Below are positions 14,012 to 19,480 of a stretch of DNA of 19,480 bases, piece after piece. The notes beneath the pieces are model-generated. The model was not told the DNA's origin and did no database searches. It saw only the letters and a program-made list of their open reading frames with translations. Position 1 is the stretch's first letter. The number at the start of each line of letters is the position of its first letter. The translations under genes were made by a program, and so were the position numbers. Source of the stretch: WLMZ01 sp037139095 (lineage in GTDB: Bacteria; Actinomycetota; Acidimicrobiia; Acidimicrobiales; Ilumatobacteraceae); contig JBAXHD010000047.1 of assembly GCA_037139095.1 (NCBI GenBank), forward strand, positions 1 to 19,480, read 5' to 3'.

Positions 14012-14102
14012 GGTCCGCGCTGAGGCGCATCAATCGTTTGCTTGATCGACGGTGACGACATCGTCATCCTTCAGGCGCGCTATCGCTATGGGTGAGGCGG
14101 CG

Positions 14103-16481
14103 TTATCCGACGAGCGCTGCAACGCCAATCGGTAGTTGTCCCGTCACTGTGGTGCCGTTGCCCAACTCCGAGCGCACGGTGAATGTTCCGCCGACGGCTT
14201 CAACGCGGTCGCGCAACGATCGAAGGCCGCCGCCAGGCGAGCGAGCGTAAGGATCGAACCCGACGCCGTCGTCGCTGACCTCAAAGGTGAGGAGGTGGTC
14301 GGTCGCGTCAACACGAACTCTCAACTGGGCACCCGCGCCAGCGTGTTTCGACGCGTTTTGAATTGCTTCGCGGCAGCAAAAATACGCGGGAGCGGCGAGC
14401 TGCACAGGCACGTTGTTTGCTCCTGTGGTTTCGACAGTTACCGGCATGGCGCTCTGCGCTGCGATGCGTCGCACAGCGTCGGCCAGACGTCCTTCGGAAA
14501 GGCCCTCAGGGAACCTGCCCTCGACCAATGCGGTCAAATCGTGGCTGGCTTCGTCGATTTCGGCAAGTAGCGCGTCGATGAGACTGTTGGCGCGCTCGGT
14601 GTCGGTGTCGGTGGTGGCTAATCGAGCAAGCACACGAAACTGCACGGACAAAGCAACGAAGTGCTGTTGTGCGCCGTCGTGCAGGTCACGCTCGATTCGT
14701 TGCCGCTCGCTATCAGAGGCATCGACGACACGCCGCAACGTTCGCTGAACCTGAGCAGTTCGCTCGCCCAATTCGGCATGTGTCTCAACTTCGGTTACAG
14801 CAACTACTGCAGACAATGCGGCGGTCGACAGCACCACGAATACCCACGTGATCGACGATGGCAGAGGCGAGTGGTCGAACAAGCTTTGGTCGCGGAGGCC
14901 GCACAGGGTGACGACGGCCAATGCTGCGGTCTGAACGAAACCGATCACGTTGAGCGCGCGATGGGCCAGGTAGGGAAGTGCGAGCACCATCGGCAGCACG
15001 GTGAGCAATGCCGTCATCGGTACGAACGAGGGAAGGGCCGCCGTGATGAGCGCGCCAGCCACTGCGGTCGAGGCGCACAATGCGGTGATGGCGGCTGCAA
15101 AGTTGCCGACGCGAACCTTGCGAAGCGACCACAGGGCCGCCACGAGTACGACGACTAGCACTGCTGCCACCACACCAGCTGAGGGGCGCCTGGTGATCAG
15201 CCAGACCGCTGTGGCGCTGACGAGGCCTGCTCCTGCGAGCGTGGCTCCAGCTTTGTTAAAGCTCAGCAGAATTCGGTGATCGCTACGCCGGTCGTCAGGC
15301 GTTGGCGCGCCTTCGGCGGCTTCAACCGTTTGAGCTGCGGCATTCACGGCAGTGGCTGCCTCTACAGTCATCGTGAGGTCGCTGCCGATGCCTGACATTG
15401 TGAGCTCGCCGCCAACGGCCCCAATGCGATCTGAGACGTGCTGCAACTGCGCCGGGTCTACAGGCGAAGCGTCGCCACCCCTCACCGTCAGAACCATGCG
15501 CACTGCGTGGGGCAGAGCAGTCGCTGTGATCGAGAGAGTGCCAGCGCTGGACTTGGCGTGATCTGCCATCAGCGCGGCGCAACGGTAGAGCGCCAGCTCA
15601 ACTGACGGGTCGTAGCGAGCTTCCGGCACATCGATCTGCGCCTCCGACGGCACATCGGCCACGAGCGATGTGATCGCAGTGCGCAAACCGTATGACCGCA
15701 GTGCATCGGGGAAGATGCCATGCGACAGCGTTCGTAGCGTGCCCAGCGAGCGTTGTGCCTCGGTGACTGATGCCTCAGCAATAGCGACGACTTCGTCTTG
15801 GCGACCTGAAAGCGCGGCACGCGCTGTCGTGAGTCGATCGGCTAATACGCCGAGATCTACGAGAGCGCCACGCCGCAACGCATTGGCGACGCGCTGACGC
15901 TCTTCGTCAGCGGCGATGAGGAGTCGTCCTGACAGTTGCTGAAGCTCCTGTTCGCGCATGCGCAGATTCACATAACTCTCGCGGCCGAATTGTGCGGTAA
16001 CGGCTCCGGTGACCGCTGCGTGGCTCACGATGGCACTGATCACGACCCACTGCGCGGCGCTGTCGGCGAGTCCGGTCCATGACTGAATGCTTAACGCTGC
16101 CACCCCTGCTGCGAGCGCCACAAAGCTGGTGAGGTAGGGGCGTAGGTGTCGGCGTTCGAGGTACTTCGCCAATTGCAGATCGCCGAACATAACCAGCATG
16201 ATGATCGGAACAAATTCGGGGAGTATGACCACCGTGAGCAATGCGCCAAGTGCGTGACCGCCAGCCAAGACAATGACCGCGCGAAATCGCTGTTGACGCC
16301 GAATGAGGCGCTGCGCGAGCGCGATGCCGAGCACCACGATCCAACGCACCATCCACAATGCGAGCACCCAGCGTGAATGCACGAGAAACACCCACGTGCC
16401 AAGGACGAGAACCTGCGCTGCTAGATCGCCGATCAGGTTCGCATGAATGGCTCGTTCAAGCCGCTGGTTCGATGCATTCAT
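14103..16481 (-). CDS. Tandem membrane sensor histidine kinase (pseudokinase module + active NarL-type module)
   Basis: 792 residues from ATG 16481, whose ATGA overlaps the receiver gene's stop. Module 1 has about six membrane helices (20-165), a coiled coil, then DEERQRVANALRRGAL (192-207), where the HisKA_3 His-Asp is Arg203-Arg204. The X-region LSHGIFPDAL is kept, but the ATP-binding part (about 295-376) lacks the Asn box and the DDGxG motif. Module 2 repeats the plan: about six helices (411-563), SERQRIERDLHDGAQQ with H601, REAIQNASKHA (704-714), SDDGVGFD (736-743) and GGGLRSLRDRVEAVGG (750-765). The two membrane parts align (GALLTVVILPEFVP with GALITAALPSFVP), showing an internal duplication. 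Usual kinases of this family are 350-450 residues. The ligand is unknown; the likely partners are the adjacent receivers. Confidence 0.88.
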   Translation of the reverse strand: MNASNQRLERAIHANLIGDLAAQVLVLGTWVFLVHSRWVLALWMVRWIVVLGIALAQRLIRRQQRFRAVIVLAGGHALGALLTVVILPEFVPIIMLVMFGDLQLAKYLERRHLRPYLTSFVALAAGVAALSIQSWTGLADSAAQWVVISAIVSHAAVTGAVTAQFGRESYVNLRMREQELQQLSGRLLIAADEERQRVANALRRGALVDLGVLADRLTTARAALSGRQDEVVAIAEASVTEAQRSLGTLRTLSHGIFPDALRSYGLRTAITSLVADVPSEAQIDVPEARYDPSVELALYRCAALMADHAKSSAGTLSITATALPHAVRMVLTVRGGDASPVDPAQLQHVSDRIGAVGGELTMSGIGSDLTMTVEAATAVNAAAQTVEAAEGAPTPDDRRSDHRILLSFNKAGATLAGAGLVSATAVWLITRRPSAGVVAAVLVVVLVAALWSLRKVRVGNFAAAITALCASTAVAGALITAALPSFVPMTALLTVLPMVLALPYLAHRALNVIGFVQTAALAVVTLCGLRDQSLFDHSPLPSSITWVFVVLSTAALSAVVAVTEVETHAELGERTAQVQRTLRRVVDASDSERQRIERDLHDGAQQHFVALSVQFRVLARLATTDTDTERANSLIDALLAEIDEASHDLTALVEGRFPEGLSEGRLADAVRRIAAQSAMPVTVETTGANNVPVQLAAPAYFCCREAIQNASKHAGAGAQLRVRVDATDHLLTFEVSDDGVGFDPYARSPGGGLRSLRDRVEAVGGTFTVRSELGNGTTVTGQLPIGVAALVG

Positions 16482-16888
16482 GCGCGTTGGCGACTGGCCC
16501 ACTCCCGCAACGCGTCGGGATCGATCGAATCCTTCGACACGAACGTAATGTCGTCGTGACGGGGCAAGGGAGGAAGTTGGCTCAGTGGGGCCGTGGAGCA
16601 CAAGACCACCTTGACCCCCGGGTGCTCGGCCACCATTCGGGCGGCACCGACCATGCCATTCATGCCAGCCATATTCACGTCCATGACCACGAGGTCGGGG
16701 GGAGCCTCGTGATCATGAACGGCGCGGGAGATGATTTCAAGAGCAGACTCGGCCGAGTCGGTAGAGGCGATGACCGCGAACTGCTCGTCGAGCGCCAACA
16801 ACGACTGCACAGCCGCGCGAAAACCCGAGTGGTCGTCCACAAGGATCACGCGTAGGGCCGTCTGAGTCACTACACCATTCTTCAACAT
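16478..16888 (-). CDS. Single-domain response regulator (receiver only)
   Basis: 136 residues from ATG 16888; GTG 16870 is a possible shorter start and longer frames reach 16960. Receiver landmarks are the acidic pair D18-D19 in LVDDHS, the phospho-acceptor D70 in VVMDVNMAG, S98-T99 in LCSTAPL and K119 in FVSKDS. The protein stops right after the receiver, so there is no DNA-binding output domain. Its stop overlaps the kinase start (ATGA), so the two are translationally coupled and are very likely a pair. It may act by protein contact, or as a phosphate sink or relay for the divergent LuxR-type regulator. Confidence 0.85.
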   Translation of the reverse strand: MLKNGVVTQTALRVILVDDHSGFRAAVQSLLALDEQFAVIASTDSAESALEIISRAVHDHEAPPDLVVMDVNMAGMNGMVGAARMVAEHPGVKVVLCSTAPLSQLPPLPRHDDITFVSKDSIDPDALREWASRQRA

Positions 16889-16923
16889 TTGCTGCCGAGA
16901 AGCACTCGTGCTGGCACTACCTC

Positions 16924-16929
16924 TAGGAT
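16924..16929 (+). promoter_or_regulatory. -10-like element TAGGAT for the NarL-type regulator gene
   Basis: It ends 8 bases before ATG 16938 with no Shine-Dalgarno in between, which fits a leaderless mRNA and the shorter start. Confidence 0.4.
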
Positions 16930-16937
16930 CTCGCCCT

Positions 16938-17606
16938 ATGTCAGCCACCCGTATCGTCATCGCCGACGACAGTGTGCTCGTGCGAGCCGGCGTCGAGGCG
17001 TTGCTCAGTATCGAGCCCGGTCACGAGATCGTCGGCATTGCGGGTTCGCTGCCAGAATTAGTCGAGGTCGTCGACCAGGTATCTCCCGATCTCGTCATTA
17101 CTGATGTGCGCATGCCGCCTACCCGCGTCGATGAGGGCATCGAGGCTGCCAACCGCTTTCGTACGTCTCATCCCGATGTAGGCGTGCTTGTGCTGTCACA
17201 GTTTGCTGACCCGGCATATCTGCGGCGCCTCGTTGATGGCGGCAGCGGTCGGCGCGGCTATTTGCTGAAAGACAACTTGGCGACACCAGGCGAGTTGGTA
17301 ACTGCGATCGATCTGATTCACCGAGGCGGTTCATTTATCGATCCGGCGGTCGTCGAGCTGCTCGTGAATCAGCAGAGCAACAAGGTCTCGTCCTCGCTCA
17401 CGCGCCTTACCGAGCGCGAGACCGAGATCTTGGCCGGTATTGCCAGTGGCAAGTCGAACGTGGCCATAGGTGAGCAGTTGTTCATTGGTCACCGCGCGGT
17501 CGAAAAGCACATCAACTCAATCTTCGCCAAGCTCGATCTCTTCGACGACCCCGATGCCAATCGCCGGGTGCGTGCCGTGCTGATGTATTTGCAGGGCAGC
17601 GTCTAG
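16938..17606 (+). CDS. NarL/FixJ family response regulator
   Basis: 222 residues from ATG 16938; an upstream in-frame ATG at 16908 adds ten residues lacking receiver similarity. The receiver domain (1-120) has D10-D11, phospho-acceptor D56 in VITDVRMP, S87 and K111 in YLLKDN. The C-terminal LuxR-type helix-turn-helix (about 155-205) reads LTERETEILAGIASGKSNVAIGEQLFIGHRAVEKHINSIFAKL, a normal DNA-binding output. The gene is divergent from the receiver-kinase pair, with about 50 bases between the starts, and is the obvious transcriptional output of that kinase. It converges with the membrane-protein gene, 4 bases apart. Confidence 0.92.
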   Translation: MSATRIVIADDSVLVRAGVEALLSIEPGHEIVGIAGSLPELVEVVDQVSPDLVITDVRMPPTRVDEGIEAANRFRTSHPDVGVLVLSQFADPAYLRRLVDGGSGRRGYLLKDNLATPGELVTAIDLIHRGGSFIDPAVVELLVNQQSNKVSSSLTRLTERETEILAGIASGKSNVAIGEQLFIGHRAVEKHINSIFAKLDLFDDPDANRRVRAVLMYLQGSV

Positions 17607-17610
17607 GCGG

Positions 17611-18459
17611 CTAGGCAGCAGTTCGTGGGCGCTGCGGCCATCGATACGCGGCGATGGTGCCCGCAATGATGAAGCCCCACATCACTGTTGTGCTTGGCGA
17701 GGTTGCGTCGGGCATGTACCAGTGCGTCCATCCACGGTTGGCGATCTGTTCCCCCCAGAAATCTTGCACAGCATTTGCGATGGCGTAGCAGAGCAGCAAT
17801 GCGAGATACGCGTGCGTGACCTTTCGTCCCGGCGTGCGAGGCAATGAATGCGGTGCCGACCAGAGCACAAGAACAGTACCGATCAGCATCACCGAGCCAA
17901 GTCCGTGGTGGTCGCCCAGATGCACTGCTGGCACCAAGTTGGGCTCGCCGGGTTCGTGTACGAGTTGGCTCGACATGAACAGGCCCCGTGGCAAAGACAA
18001 ACCTGCAGACGCGAAGATCCACGGCAGGGCCAGGACAGCCAACCCCGCGCCAAGAGCAAGACCGCGTCGCGAGATGTGAAACACGGGCCGGGGGCTCGAC
18101 CAGGTCATCGCGAGGGCAAGAGCTACGCCAAGCGCGGCAACCGCGTTGATTGGTCGGACGTCAAGCTTGTCTTGATCAATGACGCCTGGCACCACAACGG
18201 CGGCGCACAGAACGAATGCAACGGTGGCGAGCGGCTTCTTGTGGCGAAGCGTGAGTGAGTCGTAGGTGACGGCAAGCAGTGCTGCTGCCACCAACGCAAG
18301 CGGAAAGTTGATGAACAACACCGCTCGGCCAAGTCCGCCTCCGATGCCGCTGCGGGTCACCCGGTAGAGGTCGGCGGGGGGCAGCCGACCGTAGGTGACG
18401 GCAGTGAACACCACGGGTATGGCCCATACGCACCACATCGAGCGAACCGTCACTCTCAT
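17611..18459 (-). CDS. Multi-spanning membrane protein of unknown function
   Basis: 282 residues from ATG 18459, chosen because a TTGACT-17-CACGCT promoter ends 6 bases before it; the frame continues to 18531 and GTG 18453 is also possible. Hydrophobic helices lie at about 8-24, 46-66, 77-94, 104-120, 132-150, 187-202, 216-232 and 257-272, so about seven or eight membrane spans. Distinct polar motifs are HLGDHHGLG (180-188), between helices and a possible metal site, and NAVQDFWGEQIANRGWTHW (229-247). I do not recognise the family. The gene is next to the two-component locus, but no role in it is shown. Confidence 0.7.
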   Translation of the reverse strand: MRVTVRSMWCVWAIPVVFTAVTYGRLPPADLYRVTRSGIGGGLGRAVLFINFPLALVAAALLAVTYDSLTLRHKKPLATVAFVLCAAVVVPGVIDQDKLDVRPINAVAALGVALALAMTWSSPRPVFHISRRGLALGAGLAVLALPWIFASAGLSLPRGLFMSSQLVHEPGEPNLVPAVHLGDHHGLGSVMLIGTVLVLWSAPHSLPRTPGRKVTHAYLALLLCYAIANAVQDFWGEQIANRGWTHWYMPDATSPSTTVMWGFIIAGTIAAYRWPQRPRTAA

Positions 18460-18465
18460 ACCTTC

Positions 18466-18494
18466 AGCGTGAACCCGATCGGCGAGCAAGTCAA
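18466..18494 (-). promoter_or_regulatory. Promoter of the membrane-protein gene (TTGACT-17-CACGCT)
   Basis: On the reverse strand TTGACT (18489-18494), a 17-base spacer and CACGCT (18466-18471) end 6 bases before ATG 18459. The spacing is exactly that of a leaderless start, although the -10 has C in place of the first T. Confidence 0.45.
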
Positions 18495-18546
18495 CACCTC
18501 CGCATCGCCACACGACCACAGATCGGCTCATGCTTTCAACGGGTCA

Positions 18547-18552
18547 TAGACT
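18547..18552 (+). promoter_or_regulatory. -10-like element TAGACT for the amidohydrolase gene
   Basis: It ends 6 bases before ATG 18559. There is no ribosome binding site in the gap and no clear -35; the mRNA is probably leaderless. Confidence 0.45.
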
Positions 18553-18558
18553 CGCCCG

Positions 18559-19480
18559 ATGCATGACATCGTGATCAGAGGCGGAAACATCGTCGACGGC
18601 ACCGGGGCGCCAGCCTTCGTGGGTGACGTTGCTATCGATAACGGAATCGTCACCGAAGTGGGCGTCGTTGTTGGCACTGGCAAGCGCGAGGTCGACGCTT
18701 CGGGCCTCGCGGTGCTGCCCGGCTGGGTAGACATTCACACGCATTACGACGGCCAAGTTACTTGGGACCCGCAGGTGAGTCCCTCGAGCTGGCATGGAGT
18801 CACCACGATTGTGATGGGCAACTGCGGCGTTGGTTTTGCGCCGGCCCGACCCGACGCGCACAACTTTCTCATCGAGTTGATGGAGGGTGTCGAAGACATT
18901 CCTGGCACAGCGATGCACGAGGGCATGAACTGGCAGTGGGAAACGTTCCCCGAATATCTCGATGCGCTCGACGCGATGCCGCGGGTGCTCGATGTCGCAG
19001 CGCAGATCCCTCACGCTGCAGTGCGCGCGTACGTGCTTGGAGATCGCGCTCACGAAGATGCCACCGACAACGAGATCGCCGAGATGGCCGTCATTGTTCG
19101 TGAGGCACTCGATGCAGGTGCGGCCGGGTTCAGCACATCACGCACCATCTTGCATCGCTCAAAGCACGGCCTCGTTCCCGGAACGCGGGCACCTATCGAT
19201 GAACTCATGGCTATCGGCGATGCCTTTGGGCTGGCTGGTCACGGAGTCTTTCAACTCATCGACGACGGTTCGCCAGTGGGTGAACTAGGCGATTGGATGG
19301 CCGAGGTTGCTCGGCGCAGCGGCGCCACAGTCACTTACACATTGGCTCAAACCCAGGCCGATCCGGTGGGCTATCGCGCTGCGCTCGCCAGTGCGGCCGC
19401 CGCCGCCGACGAAGGTTTGCGCGTGGTGCCGCAGGTGCCATGTCGCCCAACCGGAATGCTGTTCAGCCTGCAGTCGTCGC
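18559..19480 (+). CDS. D-aminoacylase / N-acyl-D-amino-acid deacylase family amidohydrolase (3' end outside window)
   Basis: The frame is open from ATG 18559 to the end of the window (307 codons and one base), so the gene is cut by the window and not broken. The start MHDIVIRGGNIVDGTGAPAF is the usual amidohydrolase beta-sandwich opening. PGWVDIHTHYDGQVTWD (54-70) holds the metal-binding HTH and the family-typical HYDxQxxWD, and TTIVMGNCGVGFAP (82-95) carries the Cys that is a zinc ligand in D-aminoacylases. GFSTSR appears later, as in relatives. The family removes acyl groups from N-acyl-D-amino acids or acts on related cyclic amides; the specificity here is unknown. Confidence 0.88.
   Translation, partial: MHDIVIRGGNIVDGTGAPAFVGDVAIDNGIVTEVGVVVGTGKREVDASGLAVLPGWVDIHTHYDGQVTWDPQVSPSSWHGVTTIVMGNCGVGFAPARPDAHNFLIELMEGVEDIPGTAMHEGMNWQWETFPEYLDALDAMPRVLDVAAQIPHAAVRAYVLGDRAHEDATDNEIAEMAVIVREALDAGAAGFSTSRTILHRSKHGLVPGTRAPIDELMAIGDAFGLAGHGVFQLIDDGSPVGELGDWMAEVARRSGATVTYTLAQTQADPVGYRAALASAAAAADEGLRVVPQVPCRPTGMLFSLQSS

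Noticed and set aside
14051..14064. Palindrome TGACGACATCGTCA as a terminator
   Set aside because: The loop would be only two to four bases and there is no U-run. It is noted with the orphan promoter but not called a terminator.
16482..16601. 40-residue N-terminal extension of the kinase
   Set aside because: It overlaps the receiver gene; ATG 16481 overlaps that gene's stop and directly precedes the first membrane region.
1..19480. CRISPR array, prophage, insertion sequence or rRNA
   Set aside because: I saw no regularly spaced repeats, transposase or integrase motifs, or rRNA sequence anywhere in the window.

Overview
This is a GC-rich bacterial chromosomal window, densely packed with short intergenic gaps. 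The codon use, the DUF2786 and DUF4242 proteins, the CysN-CysC fusion and the many apparently leaderless TANNNT promoters point to an actinobacterium. An aquatic Acidimicrobiia-type genome is my best guess, but no marker in the window proves it.

Layout. (1) 1-5439, catabolic/housekeeping: the 3' end of an amidase gene, a DUF2786 protein, a reverse-strand operon EVE domain > SDR dehydrogenase > Rieske oxygenase joined by 4-base stop/start overlaps, and a divergent SDR. (2) 5450-8222: two small uncharacterised genes, an inositol-monophosphatase-family phosphatase, an RpoD-like sigma factor and tRNA-Val(UAC). (3) 8348-11391, an accessory-looking block: a cupredoxin lipoprotein, a 5' remnant of an Fe/Mn superoxide dismutase gene, an uncharacterised protein, a DUF4242 protein, a divergent TetR regulator with two matching operator-like palindromes, an orphan C-terminal-looking coding fragment and an SRPBCC protein. 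(4) 11483-13069: a scarred sulfate-activation gene. The end of CysD is joined in frame to a CysN that lacks two blocks of about 60-70 residues, including the GTPase DTPGH motif, followed by a complete CysC (APS kinase). (5) 13104-13970: a sugar isomerase/epimerase-like protein. (6) 14103-17606, a two-component locus: a very long membrane histidine kinase built from two duplicated modules, the first having lost the phospho-accepting His and the ATP-binding motifs; a receiver-only response regulator overlapping it; and a divergent NarL-type response regulator. (7) 17611-19480: a multi-spanning membrane protein and the 5' part of a D-aminoacylase-type amidohydrolase that runs off the window.

The least ordinary items are the repeatedly, always in-frame, deleted cysD/N/C locus, the tandem kinase/pseudokinase sensor with its separate receiver, and the TetR-controlled DUF4242 unit lying next to a broken sod gene and a cupredoxin. 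I see no CRISPR array, prophage, transposase or rRNA. Family assignments were made by reading motifs and from memory of family sequences; no database search was run.
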